Below, one piece after another: positions 10,899-24,834 of a stretch of DNA of 64,000 bases (its first letter is position 1; each line of letters begins with the position of its first letter). Under the pieces are notes generated by a model. That model worked only from the letters and a program-made list of their open reading frames with translations, was not told where the DNA came from and made no database searches. This DNA is from Pogonophryne albipinna (Eukaryota; Chordata; Actinopteri; Perciformes; Artedidraconidae). Location: assembly GCA_028583405.1 (NCBI GenBank), contig JAPTMU010000156.1, forward strand, positions 434,001 to 498,000, written 5' to 3'. The position numbers and the translations under genes are program-made.

Positions 10899-11470
10899 CT
10901 AAGAATTTGAAAATCAAAGTCATATTTGTTATTATATATATTTGAAATTGTCATGCTTTATAGATTGTGTCTGACAACATCCTGTATTTAATAGTTGTCC
11001 CTTAAAAAATAATTATACAGGAGTAATGTAATGTATCATGGTTTATGAACAACATACTAACATACTAACTTTTTTTTACGGCGTGAGAGGACGCTGGCGC
11101 TGACTGTTCGCCGCTTCTCTGTCCGAAAATCTCGTCTTTCTTTGTGTTAATCTAAGAGTTTCTGACCACTTTCTACTGCTATAGTTTTCTAACTATTCTG
11201 TGGCTTTTGTGTTCTGATCTGGACATATTTGTTACACCCGATTGCCATTTTTGACGGACGCTTTGGTTTTCTACCCTGCTCCATCTGCCATTGTAGCCCA
11301 CCTGCTAACGCTGCTCCATCCATCAAATAACCAGCCCCATTCTTCGTCCTGCCCCTCCCTGTGGGCCCTGACTCTGGTTCTTTAAACCTCCCGCTCCTGC
11401 CGGTCCCCCCATCTGCTGTAAAGGACAGCCTGCAACTGACCTCTCATCCTGTCTGACGGCTGCCAACAGC

Positions 11471-12378
11471 CATAGCCGTGGGAACATGTTTCAAATGGGG
11501 GGTGCTGTGGGGATGACACCAGGGCTGGTTCTGACCAATGTGCTGCCCTATAGGCAAGATTTTAGCTGGCAATGAAAAACTGCTACAAAAGACCAATACA
11601 CTACAAAAAGAGAAACATATTGACATGGTGGACAGCTTATATAAAAAGGTTTCAAATGTATTTAGTATTATAACATGTTTTAATTGGGGGGTGGACTTCA
11701 CATCCTCTAGGCGGGTCCGGGGGTGTCCCCCGGGATTTTTTTTTAAACATTTTATAGTAAAAAGCTAACATTTATTTATGCATATTTTTAAATCTCTCCA
11801 GTTGTAAACGATATTTTTGGTTTACTGTCCTATAGTATACATTGGAATGATTTCAAACCTGTTTTTATTTATCCTAATAATTATAAAGGTGTGCCATGGA
11901 AATATTTGTTTACATAAATTGTGATCAAAACGTTTGAGACTCACTGAGATAACTTAGACTAAAGTGAACTATCTAAACCCTCTGCTTTACCTCACTGAGC
12001 CTCTCAGTCTGACAGTACAGAACTCTCCCTCCACATTATTGTAGAAACAGCTTCTTATATCCGTTAGCGCAGCAGAAGCTAACAACAATCCCCGCCGATA
12101 CCGGTGCACCCCCTCTCTCTATCTCTCTCACCTTGGCTGTGAGCTGCGGGCGCCTGATAAGCCAACATCCCCCACTTTAATCACTACAGCGCCCATCGTA
12201 CAGGGCAAATGGAAAATGTAACCGGGGTGAAAAGGGTGTTATCTTTACTTAATTATGAATGTTGTGTTGTCGTTTTTTTTGTATTATATTTGTATTATAT
12301 CTTGTGGAACTGCAGATCCCCTGTCCTCCACCAGGGGGTGCTGCAGCCCCCTCAGCACCCCTACTTCCCACGGCCCTG
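11471..12378 (+). mobile_element. Non-autonomous hAT copy 2 (CAGGGCCGTGGG family)
   Basis: Termini CATAGCCGTGGG at 11471 and CCCACGGCCCTG ending at 12378 form inverted repeats. A perfect 8-bp duplication CCAACAGC flanks it (11463-11470 and 12379-12386), diagnostic of hAT-type insertion. The interior matches 5606-6708 in inverse orientation, including a frame starting MENVTGVKRVLSLLNYE. It is nested in the 5' part of an L2-like LINE, so it is younger than that LINE. Confidence 0.85.
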
Positions 12379-12386
12379 CCAACAGC

Positions 12387-13806
12387 TCCACTTTCACGCC
12401 GCTGGTCTACAACCATAGCCAGCGCTGTGCTAACGCTAGCATCCTACCGCGGCACTACGATGTTACGATACTCTGTCTCCCAACCTTTTAATCTCAATAA
12501 CTTTTCTGCGCTTCCTCTAAGCTTGTCTGTCATCAATTGCCTCTGGCTTCTACGCAGACCGAGGTATGTCCATAGAGGTTCCAAACGCAGATTTGTTTAC
12601 TCCCAGTCCGGAAAATCATCCATAACATCTATCTGGTCGACTAACCGCCATGTCCCACAACTGTCATGTCATTTGAGCGCACTTATTACTCCATATTATA
12701 CACCCACCACTGGTCCGTTACAATCCCAGCTGTACCGAAAACCTGGAGTGGATTCCACTGCCCTCTACTCAGAGCTGGTCCAAATTCCTGGAGTGGATCC
12801 CACTGCCCTCTGCTCAGAGCTGGCCCAAATACCGGGAGTGGATTCTACTGCCCTCTGCTCAGAGCTGGTCCAAATTCCTGGAGTGGATCCCACTGCCCTC
12901 TGCTCAGAGCTGGCCCAAATACCTGGAGTGGATTCCACTGCCCTCTGCTCAGAACTTGGCCAAATACCTGGAGTGGATTCCACCGCCCTCAACCACCAAA
13001 AACTGATAATAACACACTTCCTTCCACCTCCTCTCCGCTCCTCCCCCCCATCTCACATTCCTCCCCGCACTATCAACCTGGACAACCTCTTACCTCTTCA
13101 GCCTGTGACCACACCACGCCCCTCCCACTCAACTAACATTGCCCTCCTTAACATCCGATCACTCAACAAGAAAGCCCTCATCCTCCATGAACTAATCTTG
13201 GAAAAATCCCTTGATTTCCTTCTGCTCACCGAAACCTGGCAACAGCCCGATGACTTCTTCTCCCTCAACCAAACATCCCCCCCTGGCTTTAAATACATCA
13301 CTAAACCCCGCCCCTCCCGCCGTGGTGGCGGCCTAGCTATAATCCACAATCAGAACATCCAGATCACAGAACTAACCCTCCCTTCAGTATCATCCTTTGA
13401 ATTAATTGCCTTCAAAGCCCCTCCCTCACTGACAGTCATCCTCAACTACCGGCCGCCTAAACCTCATCCCTCCTTCCTCTCCGATTTCACTGAATTCCTC
13501 ACACTTGCCTCATCCCTCTCTCAACGTCTGTTAATACTTGGTGACCTCAACATTTACATTGACTCACCCTCCTGCAAGCTGGCATCCAAATTCACAACCC
13601 TACTGGACAATTTCTCTATCACCCAACATGTCACCTTCCCCACCCATGACAAAGGACACATTCTTGATCTCGTCTGCTCTACCAACCTCCCAGTGATTGA
13701 CCTCCACCCTTGCCCATTTCCCCTCTCCGACCACAAACTCATACAATTCACCATTGTCCCCCCCCACCCGAAACCCCTGCCCACCCAGAAACATCACCTT
13801 CCGTAA
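12387..13806 (+). pseudogene. L2-like LINE copy A: N-terminal region and endonuclease
   Basis: After the hAT insert the frame is open to TAA at 13806. An N-terminal proline/serine-rich part contains a 45-bp tandem repeat (12739-12996). It is followed by an apurinic-endonuclease domain: ALLNIRSLNKKALILHELI, LLLTETWQ, RGGGLAIIHN, LILGDLNIYID, DLVCSTNLPVIDL and PLSDHKLI. The L.GD.N and SDH motifs are the expected active-site residues of this nuclease, which nicks target DNA for target-primed reverse transcription. The frame breaks just before a SINE insertion at 13811. The first 120 bases of the apparent open frame (12259-12378) belong to the nested hAT and are not LINE sequence. Confidence 0.75.
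12739..12996 (+). repeat. 45-bp tandem repeat (5.7 copies) inside the LINE ORF
   Basis: Six units of 15 codons of the form IPGVD(S/P)TALCSEL(V/A/G)Q start at 12739, 12784, 12829, 12874, 12919 and 12964. S/V and P/A units alternate, giving a 90-bp higher-order period. The unit length keeps the reading frame. No such repeat is usual in L2 proteins as far as I know. Confidence 0.9.
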
Positions 13807-13810
13807 TCTA

Positions 13811-14061
13811 CACTAAGGGCGGTGGTGGCGAGTCCATAGGGACTTGGCTTGGCAACTGGAAGGTCACCAGTTCAAGTCCCGGAAAGACCAAGTGTTACCG
13901 AGGTGTCCCTGAGCAAGGCACCGTTCCCTACACTGCTCCCCGGGCGCCGTACATAATGGCAGCCCACTGCTCCTAACACTAGGATGGGTCAAATGCAGAG
14001 AAACAGTTTCGTTACATGGTACCTGTACTGTGTAATGACAATAAGTTGAATCTATTTATCT
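13811..14061 (+). mobile_element. tRNA-derived SINE inside LINE copy A
   Basis: The head carries Pol III-type boxes: a degenerate A box near GTGGCGAGTCC and a B box in CACCAGTTCAAGTCCCGG. The body (GGTGTCCCTGAGCAAGGCAC, CTGCTCCCCGGGCGCC, GGGTCAAATGCAGAG) is the layout of common fish tRNA SINEs. It ends in a (TATC)n-like tail. ATCTA at 13806-13810 and 14062-14066 is a likely short target duplication. LINE protein reading resumes right after (IDQNHLSELSSNLPL frame). Confidence 0.75.
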
Positions 14062-14066
14062 ATCTA

Positions 14067-16205
14067 TTGACCAAAACCATCTCTCAGAACTATCGTCTAA
14101 TCTCCCCCTGGACACAACCCTCAGCTCACCTGATGATCTGCTCAACCACCTCAACTCCACCCTACTCACCTCCCTCAACACTTTAGCCCCCCTCAAAAAT
14201 AAAACGGTTACTTTCAAGACCTCCTCACCCTGGTTCACACCCGCACTGCGTAAAATGAAGCAGCGAGGCCGCCAACTTGAACGTCTTTCAAAGAAATCAT
14301 CCCTCACAGTCCATTACATAAGCTACAAACTCCATCTCAATGCATACAAAGATGCTCTTATTGCCGCTAAATCTGCATACCTCTCCAACATCTTCACTGA
14401 CCCCTCCCGTAACCCCAGGACCCTCTTCTCCACAGTTAACAAGCTCTTCAAACCCCGTGCTGATAACCTTCCTACTTCTACTTCCGCTACTTGCAGCTCA
14501 TTCCTCCAGTTTTTCGCAGACAAAATTAACGCCATTAACCACTCCTTCTCAGCTCCATCTGATATACAAGCATCTCCCCCAACCTCCACCATTTCTCCCC
14601 CCATCTCCCTTGACCTCCTGACTCCTCCTCCCAAGCGCCGCCTCTCCCAGTTCAACCTGGTTACCCCACTTGAAATACTCCATCTGATCGGTTCCTCAAA
14701 TCCCACAACCTGCTCCCTTGACCCTCTACCCACTCCTCTCCTGAAGTCCTGCCTCCCCGTCCTCTGCCCCCATCTTGCTAACCTTTTCAACTCCTCGCTG
14801 TCCCATGGAACCATCCCCTCTGCTTCCAAAACTGCTGCCGTTACTCCAATCCTCAAAAAACCTGGTCTTGATCCCTCCTCCCTCACTAATTACCGCCCCA
14901 TCTCCAACCTACCATTCCTCTCAAAAACTCTTGAACGCATTGTAGCCAAACAAATTCACTGCCATCTCCAAACCAACCAGCTTTATGAACCCCTTCAGTC
15001 TGGATTTCGTCCTCACCACAGTACAGAAACTGCACTCGTCAAAGTCCTCAATGACCTCCTCACCTCTGCTGACACTGGTTCCCTCAATATTCTCATCCTC
15101 CTCGACCTGAGTGCAGCCTTTGATACCGTGAGCCACAACATCCTGCTCACCCGACTCAGGGACATTGGTATTGAAGGTATTGCACTCAGATGGCTCCAGT
15201 CCTACCTCACTGAACGATCCCACTTCATCTCCCTCCCAAACCACTCCTCTGCCACAGCTTCAGTCACCCAAGGCGTTCCTCAAGGATCAGTACTTGGCCC
15301 CCTCCTCTTCATCATTTACATCCTCCCCCTCGGTCAGATACTCCGCCACTTCAACCTCGACTTCCACTGCTATGCTGATGACACTCAGATCTACCTCAGC
15401 ACCAAATCCCTCCATAACCCACCCCTTACCCACATTGATTCCTGTCTGACAGCTATTCAAACTTGGATGCAACATAACCTCCTCAAACTGAACAGCAACA
15501 AAACAGAACTCCTCCTAATCGGCTCCAAATCCACCGTCAGCAAGGTCACTAACATAACTCTCACCATCGATGGCACCATTGTTTCCCCCTCCAATCAGGC
15601 ACGCAACCTTGGCGTAATATTTGACCCCACCCTCTCCCTCGAACCTCACATCCGTCAAACAGTCAAAACCTAATTTTTCCACCTCCGCAATATTGCAAAA
15701 ATCCTACCCTCTCTCACCCGCCCCGCAGCCGAACGACTAATCCATGCCTTCATTTCCTCCCGCCTTGACTACTGCAACTCACTTCTTTACGGCATCAGCA
15801 CTACATCCCTCAACAGACTCCAAAGGGTTCAAAATGCAGCTGCACGTCTCCTCACACATACCAAATCATGGCATCACATCACCCCAGTCCTCAAAGACCT
15901 CCACTGGCTTCCTGTCTCCCATCGCATCAACTACAAAATTCTGGTCCTCACCTACAAAGCACTCCACCATCTGGCCCCCCCTTATCTCACAAACCTTCTC
16001 ACTCCTTATCAACCCCCACGGTCCCTCAGATCCACCGCAGCCGGACTCCTATCCATTCCCACATCCACATTCTGCAGCTTTGGGGACAGAGCCTTCTCAG
16101 TGGCAGCTCCTAGGCTCTGGAATTCCCTCCCCCAAGATCTCCATGACTCTGAGTCCCTCACAGTCCCGCCTCAAAACACATCTTTTCAACTCTGTCTACC
16201 CATAA
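14067..16205 (+). pseudogene. L2-like LINE copy A: reverse transcriptase and C-terminal part
   Basis: Reverse transcriptase motifs occur in order: SLTNYRPISNLPFLSKTLER, QSGFRPHHSTETAL, LLDLSAAFDTVSHNIL, GVPQGSVLGPLLF and CYADDTQIYL (catalytic YADD near 15371). TAA at 15671-15673 replaces an expected codon before FFHLRNIAKILPSLTR. The frame then continues through HAFISSRLDYCNSLLYG, NAAARLLTHTKSWHHITP and DRAFSVAAPRLWNSLP. The catalytic residues are intact, so this copy died by the nonsense codon, the SINE insertion and upstream frame breaks rather than by loss of the RT core. Confidence 0.8.
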
Positions 16206-16365
16206 GCCCCCCCCCCCCTCTCAATCAACTTCCTCTTGACTGCCTTTTTATTTTTTACTTACTTGTTTGCCTGTCCTTGTTTGTCTACCCTCCCTCATAC
16301 TGTAAAGCGTCTTTGAGTTGTGAAAAGCGCTATATAAATAAAATGCATTATTATTATTATTATAC

Positions 16366-16619
16366 CTGTTGCCATCCATTTCCTTTTATCTGTGGTTGTG
16401 CGCAGTGGATGAAGGCACTTAGGGAACAGGGGGTCATCATGAGAGTGGACATCCTGCAAGTGGTTCAGGATGGAAGTCCATTTGGCCACTCTCTCAGGCC
16501 CGGTGGTGGAGGTTGCTGCAGTCCAGTATCGGTAGTAGGTTTCTTATACTCTTCATCCATTTTCGAAGTTTTTCGCAGTCCTTCATTTTTAATCTGCTGG
16601 TAGTATGTGAGGTGCTGGC
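16366..16619 (-). pseudogene. Kolobok-like transposase, internal exon
   Basis: The minus-strand exon is bounded by an acceptor ctttacag (16622-16620) and a donor CAG|GTAT at 16365-16364. It reads LKMKDCEKLRKWMKSIRN and then, after a frameshift, YWTAATSTTGPERVAKWTSI, LNHLQDVHSHDDPLFPKC and TTDKRKWMATG. Its last base supplies the first position of a codon completed by exon 10898-10737, where the KW..G T....L..IL block continues. The 3' tail of L2 copy A sits directly against the donor, so splicing may be damaged. At least one exon between this one and the THAP exon seems missing. Confidence 0.6.
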
Positions 16620-17482
16620 CTGTAAAGAAGAAAACATAGTTAGAACAACATCATCTCAACTTAGTATTCAGGATGAGAAAATACTATTTGGATAATTATA
16701 GGCTGAAATCCCAAAAGATGGGGGCTAAAACTGTCTATTTAGCAAAGGCCTTTGCTTAGCCTTTTCCAATCTGAGTTAGTTTGGAACCGTAACGTGCATG
16801 CTGTGTTTCTGACAGGATACAGATGATGTGTTGGAGAGGGGCTGAGCTCAGTAGACTGACTGTAATGAGTGCTAGCCACTAATTAGCCTGTTGCTGGAGG
16901 TAAGGCCCTGTCAACAACAACAACAAACCAACATGGCTTTAGCTCCGTTTTACTCGTGGTGTGTCTCCCCCCTCGCACACATACACACACTGTTGTATCC
17001 TAACAGTTGTGCACACACACACACCTATTTATATTCATGTGCCCAAACAAGTAAACACACAAGAGCTTTTACATATAACGCTGCAAAAAACGTCATGTCT
17101 CATTAGCGTAGCATAGCTTACAGATCGATGATATCTGATCATTCTTACAGACTACAATCACAAAAGCTTTTACATATAACGCTGCAAAAAACGGCACTTA
17201 GCTACAGAAGATTACGTTTGTTGTCGTCTTACTCAATATGATTTTAGATGACAATAAAGACTGCTGAATCCCATCACGTCCCATTAGCGTAGCTTACAGA
17301 TCGATGGATCGGTGATATTTACAGAAAAAATGGCACTTACCTACAGAAGATTACGTTTGTTATTATAACTTACTCAATATGATTTTAGAGGATACAAAAT
17401 ATTAATAAACAGGAGAATAAATACTTGTGTTATCGGCTATGGCGTGGCTTTACAGCCTTCACACAGATCGCCATTACGGCAG
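16620..17482. other. Intronic remainder of the Kolobok-like element, no exon recognised
   Basis: Contains two near-identical 30-base blocks around AAAGCTTTTACATATAACGC (17066-17093 and 17162-17192) and repeated TTACAGATCGATG stretches. No further transposase exon could be read, although the family should have more sequence between THAP and the 16366-16619 exon. Confidence 0.4.
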
Positions 17483-18089
17483 TACAGTGGGGCAAAAAAG
17501 TATTTAGTCAGCCACCAATTGTGCAAGTTCTCCCACTTAAAAAGATGAGAGAGGTCTGTAATTTTCATCCTAGGTATAAATCAGCTATGAGAGACAAAAT
17601 GAGAAAAAAAAATCCAGAAAATCACATTGTCTGATTTTAAAAGAATGTATTTGCAAATGATGGTGGAAAATAAGTATTTGGTCAATAACAAAAGTTCATC
17701 TCAATACTTTGTTATATACCCTTTGTTGGCAATGACAGAGGTCAAACGTTTTCTGTAAGTCTTCACAAGGTTTTCACACACTGTTGCTGGTATTTTGGCC
17801 CATTCCTCCATGCAGATCTCCTCTAGAGCAGTGATGTTTTGGGGTTGTCGCTGGGCAACACGGACTTTCAACTCCCTCCAAAGATTTTCTCTGGGGTTGA
17901 GATCTGGAGACTGGCTAGGCCACTCCAGGACCTTGAAATTCAACTCCTTTGTTGCCCGGGCGGTGTGTTTGGGATCATTGTCATGCTGAAAGACCCAGCC
18001 ACGTTTCATCTTCAATGCCCTTGCTGATGGAAGGAGGTTGTCTCTCAAAATCTCACGATACATGGCCCCATTCATTCTTTCCTTTACAC

Positions 18090-19743
<1,654 letters not shown>

Positions 19744-20739
19744 ATCTAAATGCTCTTAGATGATCCATACTTCAGACGGGCCTGGACATGTACTGGCTTA
19801 AGCAGGGGGACACGTCTGGCACTGCAGGATTTGAGTCCCTGGCGGCGTAGTGTGTTACTGATGGTAGCCTTTGTTACTTTGGTCCCAGCTCTGCAGGTCA
19901 TTGACTAGGTCCCCCCGTGTGGTTCTGGGATTTTTGCTCACCGTTCTTGTGATCATTTTGACCCCACGGGGTGAGATCTTGCATGGAGCCCCAGATCGAG
20001 GGAGATTATCAGTGGTCTTGCATGTCTTCCATTTTCTAATAATTGCTCCCACAGTTGATTTCTTCACACCAAGCTGCTAACCTATTGCAGATTCAGTATT
20101 CCCAGCCTGGTGCAGGTCTACAATTTTGTTTCTGGTGTCCTTTGACAGCTCTTTGGTCTTGGCCATAGTGGAGTTTGGAGTGTGACTGTTTGAGGTTGTG
20201 GACAGGTGTCTTTTATACTGATAACGAGTTCAAACAAGTGCCATTAATACAGTTAACAAGTGGAGGACAGAGGCTCTTAAAGAAGAAGTTACAGGTCTGT
20301 GAGAGCCAGAAATCTTGTTTGTTTGTAGGTGACCAAATACAGTACTTATTTTACCGAGGAATTTACCAATTAATTCATTAAAAATCCTACAATGTGATTT
20401 CCTGGATTCTTTCCCCCCATTCTGTCTCTCATAGTTGAAGTGTACCTAGGATGAAAATTACAGGCCTCTCTCATCTTTTTAAGTGGGAGAACTTGCACAA
20501 TTGGTGGCTGACTAAGTACTTTTTTTCCCCACTGTATGTCTGAACATGTTAGCTAATGCCTGATAATTAAAATAAAAGCAAATACTGCGGAGCGTACAAA
20601 ATAAAATAAAATGTAACAAAAACATATAAACACCTAACCGATTACTGTTTGGCTTTGAGGCGACATTGATACAGCGAAGCTACATGCTACAAGCTAGAGA
20701 TAGCTTTATCAGGAAAAACACCGCTAAATAAAAACTTAC

Positions 20740-21060
20740 AGGTTCAAAATTGGATGTGGCCTCACTGGCCTGGTCCCAGATGGTTGGTATTGATCCCGGT
20801 TTTAGCCTTAGTTTGGAAGCATATCCTTCTTTGACTTGAGTGAAGTTCATAAACATGTCCGTGGTAAAATGTTTAGAGAACACACGCAGAAATCTGCCGG
20901 AGTCTTCTGGCACATGTCCCTTGAAAATGAAGTCTAGCCACAGATTCTTCTCTTTGTCCAGAGATGGCATTGCATGCAGTCCCTTGTCCTTGTCCCGATT
21001 CTTGCAGCCAACAACAGCACAACGTTTAACTCCCTAATATACTTATTATACTTAGACATC
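20740..21060 (-). pseudogene. THAP-domain exon of the Kolobok-like transposase
   Basis: The minus-strand frame from about 21035 reads VKRCAVVGCKNRDKDKGLHA, then MPSLDKEKNLWLDFI, RFLRVFSKHFTTDMF, YASKLRLKPGSIPTIWD and ends SNFEP at a clear donor GTAAGT (20739-20734). C-x4-C, a central W and a P near the C-terminal end identify a THAP zinc-coordinating DNA-binding domain, which should bind the transposon ends. The third zinc ligand, normally the C of CSKHF, is F here. An upstream ATG (MSKYNKYI, 21060) is one base out of frame with the domain, so a small deletion probably broke the start. An AG just before the domain could alternatively be an acceptor. Confidence 0.7.
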
Positions 21061-21400
21061 CTGGCAAGAGCAGGCAAAAACACAGATGTGACTGGGTGAG
21101 ATTTAGCCTGCCGAAAGCCTATATGCGAATGAGAGTTTGGGCAATGGACGTGGCCCAACCCCCCATTCCCCTGATAGGTGGAGAGTTGCACATATAGGCG
21201 GACCACCCTTTTTCTGACGTCAGAAACATTTCAAATCTGTATCAGCTCCGTTGCAGCCCCGTTTTTAGAGATTTGGGTATGGAGGAAAAGAGAGAGGGTT
21301 GTGTTTTCTGACACTTGGTGAGTTCCCTGACACACCGGGGACACATATTCATGTATAAAAGACGTACAAAAGTGCATTTTGCATGATAGCTCCCCTTTAA

Positions 21401-21941
21401 TGAATCAATGAAAAATGTAAAGTTAAAATTAAACAAATGAAGACTATAGTAATGATATGCAATTTTAACAAAAGGGAATATGAACATTTTTATGAAAGCA
21501 AAACACATTTTCAATGTCATGTTTAGAATTGAGATTTATTTTAACTTAAACTTAAAATATGCAAATGAAATTTATTAACAGAAGCAAACTTAACAAAACG
21601 GTCTCTATTGTCTAAGATGTGTTGCTCCTGGATGTTGGACCTAAAATTATCAAGTCTGTACACAGTTCACTCTCATCCTGTGTGCATTGTCGTCCTCAAT
21701 TGTTGTAACCGTTGTCAAGGTGTCAAAAACCACAACGCCTTCCTAGAGTTGTGGTTGGAACTTTTATGCTTTGCTTGCACCTTCTAAAATGCATAATGTG
21801 CATAGGTCAAGAGTTCAGGATGTTCTGTCTAGTTTCACATGTCTGGTAAGACTTTATTGAGACATACATCCTTTCCATCAAACCAAATTATAGCCAATTT
21901 AGCATTTGTTATCAATGGTAAACTTAATAGAGGTAGGTGAG
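21401..21941. other. No gene seen
   Basis: AT-rich flank outside the right end of the Kolobok-like element. No recognisable coding or bounded repeat. Confidence 0.4.
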
Positions 21942-22120
21942 GTAAAAGTGAGGTCTGTCACGGCCACTTGAACAGCAGGTCTGTCAACACTATTTCCATG
22001 TAATGCTACTTTGTACTTTTACTCCACTACATGTATTGAATACCTTTAGTTACTTTAAAGATTTGGATCGATGATGTGAAATATAATCAATTCTTAAATC
22101 AGACCTTAGTTCCACCTGGA
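21942..22120 (+). repeat. Duplicated block, part A1 (matches 56391-56604)
   Basis: Starts GTAAAAGTGAGGTCTGTCAC and runs through TTTGTACTTTTACTCCACTA to TTAGTTCCACCTGGA. Both copies end at that point and pass directly into a long microsatellite, (CT)n here and (CA)n at 56606. Confidence 0.85.
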
Positions 22121-22131
22121 GCGCGCGCACA

Positions 22132-22912
<781 letters not shown>

Positions 22913-23871
22913 GGCCGTGTCTCAATTCAGGGGCTGCACCCTTTGGAGGCTGCATTTGTAGACCGCATACGTCACTTCAGCCGAAAGAAGGCTGTCCCAA
23001 TTTTAAAAAAAGACGAGAGTCCTCCGACTGTGGCCTACTTTTCCCCAATTTGAAGGATACATCTGATGTACACTCCGCGGCCTACCATATCCCAGGGTGC
23101 AATGCGCGCAGGGAAGAGTGAGTTTTTTTCAAATGAAATGGCTTCCGGTCTCCCCAGCAGAGTGGATTTAAAAGCAGCAGCAAGCAGAGGAATCACTAAT
23201 AAATCTGAGTATTGGGTTTTAACTTAATTTAAATTAACTAACGTCACACACGTCAAACCCAAGGGGCATTAAAACATACATTTTCGTTAAATAACATGGA
23301 TAAATATGTGACATTAGTGACGCTAACTAGCTAGCTGGACGTGCTGCACTGTTGTTTACACTTATTTTTAATTCAATTCAGAAGTTTACTAAAGTCATAC
23401 AGAGTCATTCAGTCAGTCATACAAAGTCATTCCTTCTCTTTAGTTTTTTAGAACCCAGAACAGTACATCATTTGAAATGGTCCTTATCATAATAAAGGAT
23501 TGTTTGTCTGAAATGCTTAGAGTTACATTTTGCAATAATACTTTTGCAACCCTGTGTTTAATATGATTAATTCACTTTTTCTCTTGTTTGGACAATTCTG
23601 GAGAAATGGATCTGCTGGAGAAGGACGCCTAACCCCAGCGGATCATCAGGACAGAGCTGCCATCCACCTGGACACCCCGTGGTGCTGGAGAAAGCAAAAC
23701 GGCGATCAGGAGCATCCTCCACCCAGACCTCTGCTTACTGCCGTTCTACAGACTTGTGTCTTAGTTTCAGAATTTGATTTTGTATGTGCCCTTTCTTTTA
23801 ATAGATATTTAACGATTATAGCTTGAGTCTGTCCGATTCCCCAAACAGCTGCTTCTATATACTTACTGCAC

Positions 23872-24834
23872 AGTGTTGTCACGATACCAAAATTTTGGTT
23901 TCGATACCGATACAAGTCAAGAATTGCGATTCCGATTCTTTTTCGATACTTTTCTTTTATTATTTTCATGATAAATAAAATTGTAGTTTATCTGTTAAAG
24001 TGTTTTCTTACAACATGGTTTCTTCTTTATACTTGAGTTTGTGATTTATTTGATAGTTAACTTTATATTTTATTAACATGTAATAGTAGGCTACAGTAAT
24101 ATAAATAATTATTGACAAAATGTACATTGCAGATGTTAGCCACATTGGTAAGTAAGCTAAAAAGATAGCCATATTAGACAGTTATCATTGCCATTAATTG
24201 CCTCGTCAAACTACGAAAACATTCGTTTGTCACAAAATAAAATACACTTGTTTGACTTAGATTTGAGGGCATGGGCTTGAGCATGATGTAATTATGTTAT
24301 CACATTCGCTAACCTGTCTGTCTTTAAATTCTTTAAACAGCTCTGGATGCCGGTCGGAGAGGTGCTTAGCCAAGTTTGATGTGTTGGCTCCCTTGGTTTG
24401 CAGGGATCTAAAACATGTCTTACAGACAGGCCTCGTGGTGTCCGTAGGCTTGCCTTCGCTGTCAGAGATATAGCTCAAATACTTCCAAATTTCGCTTCTG
24501 GCGTCTTTTTTGTCAACAAGCCGAGGCGCAGCGGCAGTTGCACTCCCACTTGCAGCCATGCTTCTCGTTTTCTCACTGGCAGCTCGCGCGTGCACGAGAG
24601 CGGGGAGGCACTTAGAGTGTGCTTGAGAGGGGAGGGACTCCAGGCACGGCTGCAGTGCAGGGAGTGGAAGCAGAGCGCTGCACACACACGGCTCTTAATA
24701 AACCAGCGCTTTCTCACCGGAGTACTTTTCCCCGTCATTCTTAAAGTACCGACACTAATGAAACGGAGGAATCGTAACGTTTTTAACGGCAGGGTATCGC
24801 GGTACCTTTCAAGTATCGGTACACCGTGCAACAC
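23872..24834 (-). mobile_element. hAT element with BED-finger exon
   Basis: The termini carry AGTGTTG at the left and CAACAC at the right, with GATACC and GGTATCG motifs near both ends. A perfect 8-bp duplication TACTGCAC flanks it (23864-23871 and 24835-24842). It contains the first coding exon of a ZBED-type transposase on the minus strand and nothing of the catalytic region, so it is an internally deleted derivative. Confidence 0.85.
24314..24559 (-). CDS. BED zinc-finger first exon of a hAT (ZBED-like) transposase
   Basis: ATG at 24559. The reading is MAASGSATAAAPRLVDKKDA, then RSEIWKYLSYISDSEGKP, PVCKTCFRSLQTKGANTS and NLAKHLSDRHPELFKEFKD, up to a GTTAGC donor after codon 82. The aromatic W..Y, C-x2-C and H-x4-H are the zinc ligands and core of a BED finger, the DNA-binding module of hAT transposases and ZBED host proteins. 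The RNase H-like catalytic core and dimerisation region are absent from the window. The exon is open and unmutated, suggesting a young insertion or a recently active parent element. Confidence 0.75.

Larger units (their letters stand above)
11070..16363 (+). mobile_element. L2-like LINE (copy A), near full length, with nested inserts
   Basis: The 5' limit is placed near 11070, after an oligo-T run, where GC content rises sharply. The 3' tail reads GCGCTATATAAATAAAATGC followed by (ATT)n to 16363. It contains a C-rich 5' region, an apurinic-type endonuclease, a reverse transcriptase and a C-terminal region on the plus strand. It lies in the transposase intron between exon 16366-16619 and exon 10737-10898 (minus strand). 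Inserted in it are an hAT (11471-12378) and a SINE (13811-14061). Without these the LINE is about 4.1 kb. It is broken by at least two frameshifts and a nonsense codon. Confidence 0.75.

Noticed and set aside
12259..12386. N-terminal part of the LINE frame
   Set aside because: These bases belong to the nested hAT and its 8-bp duplication; the join is accidental.
12765..12992. Antisense frame of repeated TPGIWxSSEQRAV units
   Set aside because: Antisense shadow of the 45-bp repeat in the LINE ORF; the sense frame continues into the endonuclease.
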